NCBI GenBank assembly: GCA_002356515.1
Contig: AP017605.1
Coordinates: 2,294,001-2,358,000, forward strand
Length of the DNA stretch: 64,000 bases
Direction: 5' to 3'
Origin: Mesorhizobium loti
GTDB taxonomy: Bacteria; Pseudomonadota; Alphaproteobacteria; Rhizobiales; Rhizobiaceae
The notes under the pieces are model-generated. The model was not told the DNA's origin. It saw nothing but the letters and a program-made list of their open reading frames with translations, and made no database searches. The position numbers and the translations under genes were made by a program. Positions 1 to 9,863 of the stretch are shown one piece after another (within the stretch, counting starts at the first letter, position 1; every line of letters starts with the position of its first letter).

Positions 1-422
1 GCGACTATGCCGTGCCGGTGATCCAGGATTTGCTCAAGACCGACATCCCGGTGTTCGGCATCTGCCTCGGCCACCAGATGCTGGCGCTGGCGCTCGGCGG
101 CCGGACCGCCAAGATGCACCAGGGCCATCACGGCGCCAACCATCCGGTCAAGGACCACACCACAGGCAAGGTCGAGATCGTCTCGATGAACCACGGCTTT
201 GCCGTCGATGCCGACTCGCTGCCCGAAGGCGTCGAGGAAACCCATGTCTCGCTGTTCGACGGCTCGAACTGCGGCATCGCGCTCACCGGCCGTCCGGTGT
301 TCTCGGTCCAGCATCACCCAGAGGCTTCCCCGGGCCCGCAGGATTCGCACTATCTGTTCCGCCGCTTCGTCAACCTGATCCGCGAAAAGCGCGGCGAGGA
401 ATTGCTGGCGGAGCGGGCTTAA
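1..422 (+). CDS. carA: Carbamoyl-phosphate synthase small subunit, C-terminal part (5' end outside window)
   Basis: This is the 3' end of the glutamine amidotransferase subunit that hydrolyses glutamine and passes ammonia to CarB for carbamoyl phosphate, feeding pyrimidine and arginine synthesis. The first complete codon in frame is at base 3. The class I amidotransferase nucleophile elbow GICLGHQM and the downstream [10 protein letters not shown] with the catalytic His and Glu are both present. The stop is TAA at 420-422. The partner carB is not adjacent but about 18 kb downstream on the same strand. Identification is firm; only the C-terminal third or so of the protein is in the window. Confidence 0.97.
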   Translation, partial: DYAVPVIQDLLKTDIPVFGICLGHQMLALALGGRTAKMHQGHHGANHPVKDHTTGKVEIVSMNHGFAVDADSLPEGVEETHVSLFDGSNCGIALTGRPVFSVQHHPEASPGPQDSHYLFRRFVNLIREKRGEELLAERA

Positions 423-434
423 CTCGATCCGTTA

Positions 435-607
435 GCGCCGCCCCTCATCTGCCTGCCGGATCTTCTCCCCGTGAACGGGGAGAAGGGGGCTGCCGCAACC
501 TCCGTACTCTTCTTCCAACGTCGACGATTGGCGAAAGCGGCGATACCGCGTCTTTCTCCCGTCACTATACGGGGAGAAATGCCCGGCAGGGCAATGAGGG
601 GCGGCGC
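435..607. repeat. Palindromic intergenic repeat (family A, copy 1)
   Basis: Near-perfect inverted arms start GCGCCGCCCCTCAT at 435 and end with the complement at 607. Two smaller hairpins of the TTCTCCCCGT/ACGGGGAGAA type lie inside. The element fills the gap between carA and the convergent aldo/keto reductase gene. Related GGGGAGA-type palindromes occur near 10538, 12275, 24993 and 42788. Confidence 0.8.
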
Positions 608-644
608 GAACAGATCACAAGCTCGCACGGCAAAATGCCCTGAC

Positions 645-1565
645 CTAAGCTACCGGCCGGCCTTCGCTCGCCTCCAGGATAGCGAACCATTGCTGGCGGT
701 CGAGGGTGAGCTCCAGCGCCTTGACCATGGCCGCCAGCCGTTCCGGTTTCATCGAACCGAGCACCGGCACCAGCCGGGCCGGATGCCGCAGTAGCCAGGC
801 GATGGCAACGGCGGCGAGATCGCCGGCGCCGACTTCGGCGGCCACCGCCGCGAGCGCTGCCCGCACCCGAGCTTCTCGGGCTTCCTTGCCGGTGAACAGC
901 GAGCCACCACCGAGTGGCGACCAGATCATCGGCGCGTAGCCCAGGCGCTGCGCATGGTCGAGGCTGCCGTCGGTCAACGCGGACGTCTTCAGCACCGACA
1001 TCTCGATCTGGTTGGTGGCCATGGGAAACGTCAGCCGCGAGGCCAGGAGATCGAATTGCGATGGCGTGAAATTGGAAACGCCGACCGCCCTCACCTTGCC
1101 CGCCTTGACCAGTCCGGCCAGCGCCGCCGCCGTCTCGTCGGCATCCATCAGCGGATCCGGCCGGTGCAGCAGCAACAGGTCGAGATAATCGGTGCCGAGA
1201 TTGGCGAGCGAGCGGTCGACCGAGGCATTTATGTGGACGGCGCTGGTGTCATAGTGCTTCAGCCGGTTTTGCGGCCGGTTGGCCGAGGCCAGCATGATGT
1301 CGCATTTCGAGATCAGCTCGATCTGATCGCGCTTGCCCTTCCAACGCGACAGCCCGGCGCCGAAGGCCGCCTCCACCTCGTAATTCCCATAAATGTCGGC
1401 ATTGTCGAAACTGGTCAGGCCGAGGTCGACGGCGCTGCCAATCAGCCGCGCGACCTGATCGGCGTCCGGCCGGGCGCCACCATCGAGCAGGCGCCAGGCA
1501 CCGAAGACCAGCCGCGACAGCGACACCCCGTCTTTGGTCAGCGCGATGCGGCTGTCATGGCTCAT
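645..1565 (-). CDS. Aldo/keto reductase (YdhF-like oxidoreductase)
   Basis: A 306-residue NAD(P)H-dependent oxidoreductase of the aldo/keto reductase TIM-barrel superfamily; the substrate cannot be told from sequence. The family signature is visible: FDNADIYGNYE with the catalytic Asp and Tyr, a Lys in ISKCDIM, and the LLLLHRPDP segment with the His. Length matches YdhF-type proteins of about 300 residues. The ATG at 1565 overlaps the TGA of the upstream transporter gene in the pattern ATGA, so the two are probably translated as a coupled operon. A longer open frame runs upstream to 2228, but it only shadows the transporter. Confidence 0.9.
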   Translation of the reverse strand: MSHDSRIALTKDGVSLSRLVFGAWRLLDGGARPDADQVARLIGSAVDLGLTSFDNADIYGNYEVEAAFGAGLSRWKGKRDQIELISKCDIMLASANRPQNRLKHYDTSAVHINASVDRSLANLGTDYLDLLLLHRPDPLMDADETAAALAGLVKAGKVRAVGVSNFTPSQFDLLASRLTFPMATNQIEMSVLKTSALTDGSLDHAQRLGYAPMIWSPLGGGSLFTGKEAREARVRAALAAVAAEVGAGDLAAVAIAWLLRHPARLVPVLGSMKPERLAAMVKALELTLDRQQWFAILEASEGRPVA

Positions 1566-2827
1566 GCCTGCGCTCCATCTTCCGCCACGTCGGTGGCGAC
1601 ATTTGTGACCGTCGCCGGTCTCGCCACCTTGGTGACGAAGACGATGAGCGCCAGCAGCAGAAAACACGCACCGACCAGATAGGGCGCGCCGCCGAAGGTC
1701 ACCGGCGCGCTTGGCCCGGTGAACCAGGAAAAGATCGCCGTGTAGAGCAGCGGCGTGATGATCGAGGTGATCGAGAAGAGCGAGGTCATCGCGCCCTGCA
1801 GTTCGCCCTGTGCCGAAGGTGGCACCTTGGCGGCGGCAAGGCTTCTCAGCGGCGGATCGGCCAGCGCTTCCAGGCAGCCGACGACGATCACCGCATAGAT
1901 CATCCAGCCCTGCGAAGCGAAGGCATAGCCGAAGGCGCTCGCCGCCGTGAAGGTCAGGCCGATCACCGCTGTCCTCCACTCGCCGAGCCTTGGGATCACG
2001 CGCGGCAGCACCGTGCCCATGACGATGGCGCCGCACAGGCCGAAGGCGCCCAGCGAAAAACCGATCTGCTGCTCGCTCCAGCCATAGCGATAGTTGGAGA
2101 CGAACGACCACACCGCCGGATACATCATGTGGCCGAGCGTCATCAGGAAGAAGACGAGCCCAATCCAGCCGATGCCTTGATATTGGCGCATCTGCAGCAG
2201 CGTGCCGACCGGGTTGGCGCGCTTCCACTCGAAGCGGCGGCGGTGCTTTTCATCGAGCGTTTCCGGCAGGAAGAACATCGCGATCAGGAAGTTCACGAAG
2301 GCGAGGCCGGCGGCGAAAAAGAACGGCACGCGCGGTCCGAACGTGCCCAGCAATCCACCCAGCACCGGCCCGATGACGAAGCCGACGCCGAACGCAATGC
2401 CGAGCAGGCCGAAATTCTTCGCCCGGTTCTCATCGTTCGAAATGTCGGCGATGAAGGCCGACGTCGTCGAATAGCTGGCGCCCGAAATGCCGGCCAGCAC
2501 TCGGCCGATGAACAGCATAGGATAGGACCAGGCGATGGCGCAGATCAGATTGTCGATGGAGAAAGTCAGCACCGAGGCAAGCAGGATCGGCCGCCGGCCG
2601 AAGCGATCGCTCAACCCGCCCATGATCGGCGCGAAGAAGAACTGCATGGCCGCATAGACGAAGAACAGCCAGCCGCCCTCGATCGCCGCTTCACTAATGC
2701 CAACGCCGGTCAGTTCCCTGAGAAAGGCCGGCAGCACCGGCATGATCATGCCGAAGCCGATGATATCCAGCAGCAGCGTGGTGAAGACGAGCGCAAGGCC
2801 CCGCCTGGCGGTTTTGGGGTCGATCAT
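1562..2827 (-). CDS. MFS transporter, TCR/Tet family
   Basis: A 421-residue inner-membrane proton-coupled antiporter of the major facilitator superfamily with about 12 hydrophobic segments. The N-terminus (IIGFGMIMPVLPAFLREL) and motif A (GGLSDRFGRRPIL, about residues 70-82) are typical of the TetA-like drug:H+ antiporter group; actual drug specificity is not predictable. It is the first gene of a two-gene minus-strand unit with the aldo/keto reductase, with a 4-base ATGA overlap. A reductase paired with an exporter suggests detoxification, which is inference. Confidence 0.88.
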   Translation of the reverse strand: MIDPKTARRGLALVFTTLLLDIIGFGMIMPVLPAFLRELTGVGISEAAIEGGWLFFVYAAMQFFFAPIMGGLSDRFGRRPILLASVLTFSIDNLICAIAWSYPMLFIGRVLAGISGASYSTTSAFIADISNDENRAKNFGLLGIAFGVGFVIGPVLGGLLGTFGPRVPFFFAAGLAFVNFLIAMFFLPETLDEKHRRRFEWKRANPVGTLLQMRQYQGIGWIGLVFFLMTLGHMMYPAVWSFVSNYRYGWSEQQIGFSLGAFGLCGAIVMGTVLPRVIPRLGEWRTAVIGLTFTAASAFGYAFASQGWMIYAVIVVGCLEALADPPLRSLAAAKVPPSAQGELQGAMTSLFSITSIITPLLYTAIFSWFTGPSAPVTFGGAPYLVGACFLLLALIVFVTKVARPATVTNVATDVAEDGAQA

Positions 2828-2982
2828 GGCGGGTCAATCTCCTCCGGCCGCCCTTGGCGCAGGCGGACGCACCTTATAGGCGAACCCGCAAAAAGGAACA
2901 ATGCGAGAACGGGCGGGAACCGTTGATCCTGACACCCCCTGACGGCGTCTCATCGCCGGATCAGGGCCAGGAAACGCTGGCC

Positions 2983-3125
2983 GAGACTGTTTCGAAATTC
3001 GCTCTGGCGAGCCATATAGTGGTGGTTTCGAGAACCGGAGCGCAGCGGACATTAGGTCGGTGAGCACCGGAAGCGGAGAAAACGCCGCCAGATGGCCGCC
3101 GGGGTAGAATTTCCAAACAGTCTCG
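2983..3125. repeat. 143-bp palindromic repeat (family P, copy 1)
   Basis: A long imperfect palindrome bounded by GAGACTGTTT on the left and AAACAGTCTC on the right, with AATTCGCTCTGGCGA near the left end and a degenerate complement near the right. Its right end is directly next to the TAA stop (3126-3128) of the minus-strand zinc peptidase gene. Copies 2 and 3 at 32678 and 55228 share the same internal sequence. The rest of the 298-base gap from 2828 shows no gene. Confidence 0.9.
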
Positions 3126-4049
3126 TTAAAGCGCGCCGGTCATCGTATTGCAGTCCGAAAGCTTGCCGCTCTTGTAGCCGCGCGCCAGCCAGGTCTGCCG
3201 CTGCTGCGAGGTGCCGTGGTTGAAGCTTTCCGGCACGACATAGCCCTGCATCTTCTTCTGCAGCGTGTCGTCGCCGATCTGCTTGGCGGCGTTCAGCGCG
3301 CTTTCGATGTCGCCTTGCTCCAATATGCCCTTCTGCCCGGTGTAGTGCGCCCACACGCCGGCGAAGCAGTCGGCCTGCAGCTCGATGCGCACCGACAGCT
3401 GGTTGGCATCGGCTTCGCTCATGCCTTGCCGCATCTGGTTGAACTTGCCCATGATGCCGGTGAGGTTCTGCACGTGATGGCCGACCTCATGCGCGATGAC
3501 ATAGGCTCGCGCGAACTCACCGGAAGCGCCGAACTTTTGATCGAGCTCCTGGAAGAAGGTCATGTCGAGATAGACCTTGTGGTCGCCCGGACAATAGAAG
3601 GGGCCAGCCGCCGCCGAGGCAAAGCCGCAGGCCGAACGGACCTGGCCGGAAAACAGCACTAGCTTCGGGTCCTCATAGGTCAGGCCTTGCGACTTGAAGA
3701 TGCCGGTCCAGGTGTCCTCGGTCTCGGCCAGCACGGTCGCCACGAACTGCTTCATCTCGTCATTGGCGGGAGCGGTGCCGCTATCTTGGCCGCCACCGCC
3801 ATTGTCGGTGATCTGGCCGCCACCGCCCGGCAACAGGCCGCCATCGCCACCACCCAGGATCGCTGAGGGATCGAAGCCGAAATACCATCCAGCGATCACC
3901 ACCAGGATGACGAGGATGATGCTGCCGCCGCCACCGGTGCGGCCGCCGATGGGGAGCTGGAAGCCCCCACCGCCGCCGATCCCACCGCCGCCGCTGTCGC
4001 TGCGGTCGTCCTCGATATTGTCACTCTGACGACGGCCTCTCCAGAGCAT
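3126..4049 (-). CDS. ypfJ: YpfJ-type neutral zinc metallopeptidase
   Basis: A 307-residue membrane-anchored protein of the YpfJ zinc peptidase family (PF04228). A Gly-rich charged N-terminus is followed by one transmembrane segment (SIILVILVVIAGWYFGF, about residues 63-79) and a large domain containing the zincin motif HEVGHHVQ near residue 187, with a downstream ELQADCFAG segment expected to carry the third zinc ligand. The physiological substrate of this family is unknown. The gene is monocistronic; its stop codon abuts a 143-bp palindromic repeat that could act as terminator. Confidence 0.9.
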   Translation of the reverse strand: MLWRGRRQSDNIEDDRSDSGGGGIGGGGGFQLPIGGRTGGGGSIILVILVVIAGWYFGFDPSAILGGGDGGLLPGGGGQITDNGGGGQDSGTAPANDEMKQFVATVLAETEDTWTGIFKSQGLTYEDPKLVLFSGQVRSACGFASAAAGPFYCPGDHKVYLDMTFFQELDQKFGASGEFARAYVIAHEVGHHVQNLTGIMGKFNQMRQGMSEADANQLSVRIELQADCFAGVWAHYTGQKGILEQGDIESALNAAKQIGDDTLQKKMQGYVVPESFNHGTSQQRQTWLARGYKSGKLSDCNTMTGAL

Positions 4050-4305
4050 GGCAACTCCCCGTGATGAACTTCCTCATTGCTCCGGCAAGGCCGGCTCAAC
4101 CCAACAAACAATTATCCCAATGGTTGCGCCAAGTCACAGTGTTTTTCGATGGCCTTTAGGCGATCAAAACCGGCGAGTGGCCTGTTCATGCCTTGGACTG
4201 AAGCAGACGGAACTCTTGCCGCCGGGTTCGTTGCTGCGACTGTCGCCCCATGGCCGAAGATCGGGAAGACCGCTAGTGTTTGATTCTCTGTGTAGCGAGG
4301 GGCGC

Positions 4306-6390
4306 TTGCGGATCATTGGCCAATTCCTGCTGTTGCTGATGGCATGGACCTGCCTTGGGATCGGGCCGGCCGGCGCGGTGACGCTCGATTCCAGTGTTGC
4401 CGTCACCGATCCGGCCACCTTGCAGGCGCTGGAGCGCGGCGGCCTGTCGATCAGCCGCCTGCTCGGCCCCGCGCTCGGCCTCACCCGCGACGTCGACAAT
4501 CGCGGCCTGTTTTCCGTGCCGGCGCTGGCAACGGTACGCGACACGGTCAAGCAGGAGATATCGGACGAGCCGAAGACCAGCCCCGACCCCTATGTCGCGG
4601 CCATGGCCAGATCGAGCGACACCAGCCAGAAATTCAATCCGAAATACATCGACGATGACGGCTCGACGCTCGACCTGACCGGCGTCGTCAACCGCATGGA
4701 CCGCGGCTATCTCGGCCACACCGAATGCGGCGAGATCCGGCTGATCTATCGCTTCCACTATTCGGTCGCCGAAAAGCCGGCCAAGGGCAAGCCAATCGGG
4801 GGGAAGACTGGGCAGCGCATCTCCTCGCGCCTGCCGCTGACTATGAGCCTGGTGTTCAACGCCAAGCCCGGGCGGACGCACGCGCGTGCCTCGAAGGATC
4901 TGCCGAGCACAACCGACGTGTCCTGCGCCGACGTCGCCCAGCGTTGGCTCGCCGCCGGCCAGAAAGACCTGCCACCCGAGCAGCTTGCCGCTTGGCTGCG
5001 TTCCGACGAAGGTCCGCTGTCCGGCGCCATGTTGAATTCCTCGCAGATCATGCGGCTCGAGCTCAACATGCAGGTGCTGCGGCTGTCGGCCTCGACGCGG
5101 CGCGATTTCGGCGGCCATGCCGAATATCTCCTGAAAATCTTCAAATGGAATCCGGCGACCTCGAGCTTCTATGAATCGAGGATGGAGAACCAGATCGACC
5201 GGGCAACCGTGCTGGCCAACAAGCCGTCCTTCGCCAAATGGCTGCTCACCGACCGCAACATCTACGACCTCGACCATGGCCGGCTGGTCATCGATGAAAA
5301 GTTCCTGGCCAAGAGTGCCGTTTCCGTCGCGCCCGGCGGGTTGAGCCGCTCGCAAAACAACATCGCTTATGGGCTGGTCGACGACGCCGATATCGACAAG
5401 GCGCTGAAGGATTATGTCGCCAAGGGCAACACGCTCGCCACCATCAAGTCGGTGGCGGGCTTCAATTTGCGGCTCAACGAGATGAGCTGCACAGGCTGCC
5501 ATCAGACGCATGGTATTGCCGGCTTCCACTATACTGGCGCCGATCCGGCGAGCGAGCCGCGCCGCAACGCCGTCTTCGTACCGGGCTCGGCGGTGTTCTT
5601 CGCCGACCTGCCGCGTCGCCGCGCCATCGTCGAACAATTCGCCGCCGGCGGCCATCCGGATTTCACCAGGGGTTTCGCCGCCCGTCCGGACCCCAGATAT
5701 GCCGAGGCGCTGAAAGGCACCGACCTCTACAATGGCTGGGGCTCGATCTGCTATCGCGGCGAGGATGCAAGTTTCAAGGACTGGACCTGCGGTGCCGGCC
5801 TGCGCTGCGCCGGCGTCCACGAAAGCGCCATCCATCCGGGCTTCGGCACCTGCGTCAGCGAGAAGGGCACCGCGGTCGGCGACCCCGTCGAATTCGGCGA
5901 GATCAAGATGTCGACATGGGGCAACGACCAGTATTGCCGCCTCTCGCCGGCCATCGCCAAGGCCTGCGCCATCGACCCCGCGCGCGACAAGAAGCCGGTG
6001 GTGAAGATTGCCGGCTATGGCGCCGCGCGCCAGCGCTACGACAACCCCGAACAGAAGACCGGCGGCTTTCCAGGCGGCATGCTGCGCAAGGCGACCTGCG
6101 ACAAGCTTCCCGACGAGGCGACATGCGGCCGTCTGGCCAAGACCGGCTTCAACGACTGTATCGCATCCGGCAAGGACCACAAATTCTGCACCCGGGAATT
6201 CACCAAGACCGCCGGCCTGCGCGCCTGCGACAAGGCGCATCCTTGCCGCGAGGACTATATCTGCACCGCTGGCTATGACGACCTGCCCCAGGCCAAGCCC
6301 GGCGAAGGCACCTGCATCCCGCCCTATTTCATCTTCCAGTTCCGCGTCGACGGCCACCCGAGAAGCTGGGTGCAAGATGTCCGTGAGTGA
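4306..6390 (+). CDS. Secreted protein with a CxxCH haem-binding motif, function unknown
   Basis: A protein of about 694 residues. I place the start at TTG 4306 because AGCGAGGGG lies just upstream and a clean signal peptide follows (hydrophobic stretch FLLLLMAWTCLGIGPAGAV); the frame is open further upstream from 4048, and GTG 4276 is an alternative. One haem c attachment motif CTGCH sits near residue 395, followed by a Cys-rich C-terminal third (for example ICYRGED, CGAGLRC, CDKAHPCRED). It is therefore probably periplasmic and either a monohaem or a disulfide-rich protein. I recognise no named family over the whole length. It stands alone, divergent from ypfJ. Confidence 0.75.
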   Translation: MRIIGQFLLLLMAWTCLGIGPAGAVTLDSSVAVTDPATLQALERGGLSISRLLGPALGLTRDVDNRGLFSVPALATVRDTVKQEISDEPKTSPDPYVAAMARSSDTSQKFNPKYIDDDGSTLDLTGVVNRMDRGYLGHTECGEIRLIYRFHYSVAEKPAKGKPIGGKTGQRISSRLPLTMSLVFNAKPGRTHARASKDLPSTTDVSCADVAQRWLAAGQKDLPPEQLAAWLRSDEGPLSGAMLNSSQIMRLELNMQVLRLSASTRRDFGGHAEYLLKIFKWNPATSSFYESRMENQIDRATVLANKPSFAKWLLTDRNIYDLDHGRLVIDEKFLAKSAVSVAPGGLSRSQNNIAYGLVDDADIDKALKDYVAKGNTLATIKSVAGFNLRLNEMSCTGCHQTHGIAGFHYTGADPASEPRRNAVFVPGSAVFFADLPRRRAIVEQFAAGGHPDFTRGFAARPDPRYAEALKGTDLYNGWGSICYRGEDASFKDWTCGAGLRCAGVHESAIHPGFGTCVSEKGTAVGDPVEFGEIKMSTWGNDQYCRLSPAIAKACAIDPARDKKPVVKIAGYGAARQRYDNPEQKTGGFPGGMLRKATCDKLPDEATCGRLAKTGFNDCIASGKDHKFCTREFTKTAGLRACDKAHPCREDYICTAGYDDLPQAKPGEGTCIPPYFIFQFRVDGHPRSWVQDVRE

Positions 6391-6521
6391 GAGAACGGTT
6401 TGCCGTAGGCAAATTGAAAGGTCCACTGGACCTTTCAAAGGGCTCGAACGCCCGGAGCCGTAACGGAGGGCAACCGGCCGCTGAACAGACAGCTTGCGCC
6501 TGCCTTGACCTCGGCGCGGCC

Positions 6522-6710
6522 TCAGCTTTTCTGCTTGGCCCCGGCGCTCTTGCCGTCGGAGCTTTTCGAACGCTCCTCGAAACGCGCGGCGCCCTTTTCC
6601 AGCGGGCGGCCGGTCTCGGCCTCGGTCTTGCGCTCATCCTTCGCCGCTGCCTGCTTCAATCCCTTGGCCGCCTGCTTGCCCTTCGCGGTCGGTGCCTGTT
6701 CGACGCCCAT
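6522..6710 (-). CDS. Small Lys/Ala-rich hypothetical protein
   Basis: A 62-residue highly charged protein (Lys, Ala, Glu, Gly) with no hydrophobic segment, so probably cytosolic and largely disordered. It is believed real because a strong ribosome-binding site GGGAGGAAG precedes the ATG at 6710 with good spacing and the frame ends cleanly at 6522. No function is recognised. It lies between the CxxCH protein gene (convergent) and mntR. Confidence 0.6.
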   Translation of the reverse strand: MGVEQAPTAKGKQAAKGLKQAAAKDERKTEAETGRPLEKGAARFEERSKSSDGKSAGAKQKS

Positions 6711-6798
6711 TGCTTCCTCCCTTGGCGCGACAATCGCGCACTGTCAGGAGCAACGTGCGTAAGGTGCGGCGGTTCCACCTCGAGAACGGGCTAAGCGC

Positions 6799-7329
6799 TC
6801 AGCGCGGCGCGGTCATCGCCTTGCGGAACGCGTCCAGTGTCTCGGCGCTGACATGGTGCTCGATGCCCTCGGCATCGATGCGCGCCGTCTCGGCGCTGAC
6901 GCCGAGCGAGCGCAAGAACGCTTCCACCGTCTGGTGGCGGATGCGGCTTTCCTCCGCCACCTTGCGGCCGGCCTCGGTCAGGAACACGCCGCGATAGGGT
7001 TTTCTCGAGACCAGCCCGTCGGCGCAGAGCCGCGTCAGCATCTTGGCCACCGTCGGCTGGGCGACGCCGAGCCGTGCGGCGATGTCGACCTGGCGCGCCT
7101 CGTTGCCGTCCTCGATCAAATCGGCGATCAGCTCGACATAATCCTCGACCAGCGCGCTGCGGCGCGCTTGGCGCTGATGCCGGAAGCCTTCCGAATGGAC
7201 ATCGGCGTCGGGCAGTGGCTCACGCGGGACCGGTCTGTTCTTCAGCGCCAATGCGCGCTCCTCCTCGGGAGTTTGGCCGTCGGCGCTTTTATAGCACGGG
7301 CTCTGATTCTTCAGGCCGTTTATTTGCAT
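6799..7329 (-). CDS. mntR: Manganese-responsive transcriptional regulator MntR (DtxR family)
   Basis: A metal-dependent repressor predicted to control manganese import. The winged-helix segment reads [21 protein letters not shown], followed by the dimerisation part with [11 protein letters not shown] and the HHVS segment typical of MntR. It is divergently transcribed from mntH about 150 bases away, the classic regulator-target arrangement. The start is uncertain: ATG 7329 gives 176 residues with GGGGGA close upstream, while the frame is open to 7458. The intergenic stretch 7395-7460 is AT-rich with imperfect dyads (for example GCCATGGC), a plausible operator region. Confidence 0.87.
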   Translation of the reverse strand: MQINGLKNQSPCYKSADGQTPEEERALALKNRPVPREPLPDADVHSEGFRHQRQARRSALVEDYVELIADLIEDGNEARQVDIAARLGVAQPTVAKMLTRLCADGLVSRKPYRGVFLTEAGRKVAEESRIRHQTVEAFLRSLGVSAETARIDAEGIEHHVSAETLDAFRKAMTAPR

Positions 7330-7485
7330 TCCCCCACAGGCGCAACCGGCGTTTCCACTTCGCCGCTTCGCAAACCCGGCCGAGCGCCCGATAAAAAGCA
7401 CAAACAATGAAATATAGCCTATTGCATAATGTTGAGCCATGGCATAGCTTAGCGACATCCCCCAGACGTCGTGGAAAGCCTTTTC

Positions 7486-8850
7486 ATGTCAGACGCAGAA
7501 GCCACAGCCCCCCGATCCTCATGGCGGTTCGCCGGACGGGACGAGGACGATCAGCCCAGCCTGCGCGAAGTGAATTCCACCATCGCCGTGCCGAGTTCGG
7601 GCGTCTGGTTCCGCCGGCTGTTCGCCTTCATGGGGCCGGGCTACATGGTCTCGGTCGGCTATATGGACCCGGGCAACTGGGCGACCGACCTCGCTGGCGG
7701 CGCCCAGTTCGGCTACACGCTTTTGTTCATCATCATGCTGTCCAACCTGATGGCGATCCTCCTGCAGGCGCTCGCCGCCCGGCTTGGCATCGCCACCGGT
7801 CGCGACCTCGCCCAGGCCTGCCGCGCCTATTATCCGCGGCCGGTCAATTTCGTGCTGTGGATCGCCTGCGAACTCGCCATCATCGCCTGCGACCTCGCCG
7901 AAGTGATCGGCACGGCGATCGCCTTGCAGCTTCTGTTCGGCATTCCGCTGATCGGCGGCGCCATGCTCACCGCGCTCGACGCCTTCCTGGTGCTGCTGTT
8001 GATGAACAAGGGGTTCCGCTATCTAGAAGCTTTCGTCATCGCGCTTTTGATCATCATCTTCAGCTGCTTTGCCATTCAGATCTTCGTCGCCGCCCCGCCG
8101 GCCGGCACGATCCTGCATTCGATGTTCGTGCCGTCGTCGGAGATCGTCACCAACCCGGCGATGCTCTACATCGCCATCGGCATCATCGGCGCCACGGTCA
8201 TGCCGCACAATCTCTATCTGCACTCCTCGATCGTGCAGACCCGCGCCTATGAGCGCACCGAAAAGGGCAAGCGCGACGCCATCAAATGGGCAACGACGGA
8301 CTCCACCATCGCCTTGATGCTGGCGCTGTTCGTCAACGCCGCCATCCTGATCGTGTCAGCCGTCGCCTTCCACAACACCGGCCATCAGGACGTGGCCGAG
8401 ATCGGCCAGGCCTTCGAGCTCTTGTCGCCGCTGCTGGGCCTCGGCATCGCCTCGATCCTGTTCGCCGTGGCGCTGCTGGCGTCGGGCCTCAACTCAACGG
8501 TGACCGCGACGCTTGCCGGCCAGATCGTCATGGAAGGCTTCCTGCGCCTGCGCATTCCCAACTGGGCACGGCGGCTTTTGACGCGCGGCCTCGCCATTGT
8601 CCCGGTGGTGGTCGTCACCGCATTCTATGGCGAGAAGGGCACCGCCCAGCTGCTGGTGTTCAGCCAGGTCATCCTGTCGATGCAGTTGCCCTTCGCCGTG
8701 GTGCCGCTGGTGCAGTTCGTCTCCGACAAGAAGAAGATGGGCAACCTCGCCATTCCGCGCAGTGTCGCAGCCCTTGCCTGGGTGGTCGCGGCGATCATCC
8801 TCGTGCTCAATTTCAAGCTGCTCTACGACACGCTGTTCGGGGTCGGTTGA
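7486..8850 (+). CDS. mntH: NRAMP-family Mn(II)/divalent metal:H+ symporter MntH
   Basis: A 454-residue inner-membrane manganese importer with about 11 transmembrane segments. The two NRAMP hallmarks are present: DPGNW near residue 61 in the first helix and MPHNLYLHS near residue 238 in the sixth, which form the metal site. ATG 7486 is chosen because GGAAAG lies upstream; GTG 7471 is an in-frame alternative. Divergence from mntR predicts manganese repression. Confidence 0.95.
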   Translation: MSDAEATAPRSSWRFAGRDEDDQPSLREVNSTIAVPSSGVWFRRLFAFMGPGYMVSVGYMDPGNWATDLAGGAQFGYTLLFIIMLSNLMAILLQALAARLGIATGRDLAQACRAYYPRPVNFVLWIACELAIIACDLAEVIGTAIALQLLFGIPLIGGAMLTALDAFLVLLLMNKGFRYLEAFVIALLIIIFSCFAIQIFVAAPPAGTILHSMFVPSSEIVTNPAMLYIAIGIIGATVMPHNLYLHSSIVQTRAYERTEKGKRDAIKWATTDSTIALMLALFVNAAILIVSAVAFHNTGHQDVAEIGQAFELLSPLLGLGIASILFAVALLASGLNSTVTATLAGQIVMEGFLRLRIPNWARRLLTRGLAIVPVVVVTAFYGEKGTAQLLVFSQVILSMQLPFAVVPLVQFVSDKKKMGNLAIPRSVAALAWVVAAIILVLNFKLLYDTLFGVG

Positions 8851-8904
8851 GGTTCCGCCGGGTAGCGCGACAAAACGCCAAATCGCGCTATCTTTCCAGG
8901 CATC

Positions 8905-9747
8905 ATGAGCAACATTGAAGACATCAGGAGATTCTACGCCCGGCTGATGGCGGCCAATGCCGCCTCATCGGATCCACGCCTGGAAGAGGTCTTCGCCAGC
9001 GTGCCGCGCGAAGCCTTTCTTGGCCCGGGGCCGTGGACGATCGTCGCCAGCGGCGACAAGATCATCACGCCGAGCGCCGATCCGGCCCATGTCTACCAGA
9101 ACGTGCTGGTGGCGCTCGATGCCGACAAGGGCATCAACAATGGCGAGCCGTTCCTGCACGCCATGTGGATCGGAAAACTGGCGCCGAGACCCGGCGAGAC
9201 CGTCACGCATATCGGCGCCGGCACCGGCTACTACACCGCCGTGCTGGCCAGGCTGGTTTCGCCTGGCGGCACCGTCACCGCCCTCGAACTCGACGACAGG
9301 CTGGCCGAACTGGCGCGCAAAAATCTCGAAGCCTATGGCAATGCGACTGTCGTCCACGGCGATGCCGTGACCACGCCCCTGCCGCCATCCGACATCGTCT
9401 ATGTCAATGCCGGCGTCGTCGCCCCTCCGGCCGGATGGCTGAAAGCGTTGCGCCCCGGCGGCCGCATGATATTTCCCTGGCGCCCGGCCGAGCGCGTCCC
9501 GCTGGCGGTGCTGGTGACCCGCACCGAGAAGGGCTTGGCCTGCAATCCCTTCATGCGCTCCTGGTTCATCCCGTGCTTCGGGGCCTCGGTCGCGGATCTG
9601 GCGGCGAAGATCCCGACTCCGAAGCAGGCCGCGCGCAGCCGTTCGATCTGGTTGACGAGCGACAAGGCGCCGGACCGCACCGCCACGGCCATCTTCGGCG
9701 ACGTCTGGTTCTCGACGAAAGACGTCCGCGCCAAACCCGGCAGCTGA
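8905..9747 (+). CDS. Protein-L-isoaspartate O-methyltransferase-like SAM methyltransferase
   Basis: A 280-residue Rossmann-fold SAM-dependent methyltransferase of the PCMT type. The N-terminus has the family pattern VPREAFLGPGPW, motif I reads HIGAGTGYYTAVLA near residue 101, then LELDDRLAELA and a GD-A motif (VVHGDAV). The post-motif stretch NAGVVAPPAGWLKALRPGGR matches the PCMT fold. It is longer than standard Pcm (about 215 residues) and lacks a classic substrate-loop threonine/serine that I can identify, so isoaspartyl repair is not assured. It follows mntH by 54 bases and may be cotranscribed. Confidence 0.8.
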   Translation: MSNIEDIRRFYARLMAANAASSDPRLEEVFASVPREAFLGPGPWTIVASGDKIITPSADPAHVYQNVLVALDADKGINNGEPFLHAMWIGKLAPRPGETVTHIGAGTGYYTAVLARLVSPGGTVTALELDDRLAELARKNLEAYGNATVVHGDAVTTPLPPSDIVYVNAGVVAPPAGWLKALRPGGRMIFPWRPAERVPLAVLVTRTEKGLACNPFMRSWFIPCFGASVADLAAKIPTPKQAARSRSIWLTSDKAPDRTATAIFGDVWFSTKDVRAKPGS

Positions 9748-9863
9748 CGCATCGATGCGCCGATTGTCGAGAATTTTGCAGGCCCTGTCGGGATGGCTGC
9801 GGGCCGTCCGTCCTTGGGCCATAGTCCGGCCGCGACGGCGTGGATGGAACAAGGGAGAGCACT

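Noticed and set aside
645..2228. 527-residue minus-strand open frame covering the aldo/keto reductase and the transporter region
   Set aside because: Only the part from 1565 downwards has aldo/keto reductase sequence; the rest is an out-of-frame shadow of the MFS gene.
4273..6438. 721-residue minus-strand open frame opposite the CxxCH protein
   Set aside because: Low-complexity Ala/Gly/Arg composition typical of antisense frames in high-GC DNA; the plus strand has signal peptide, RBS and haem motif.
7395..7460. A defined MntR box between mntR and mntH
   Set aside because: Only imperfect dyads are visible and none matches a box I can state with confidence; mentioned in the mntR entry but not called as a site.
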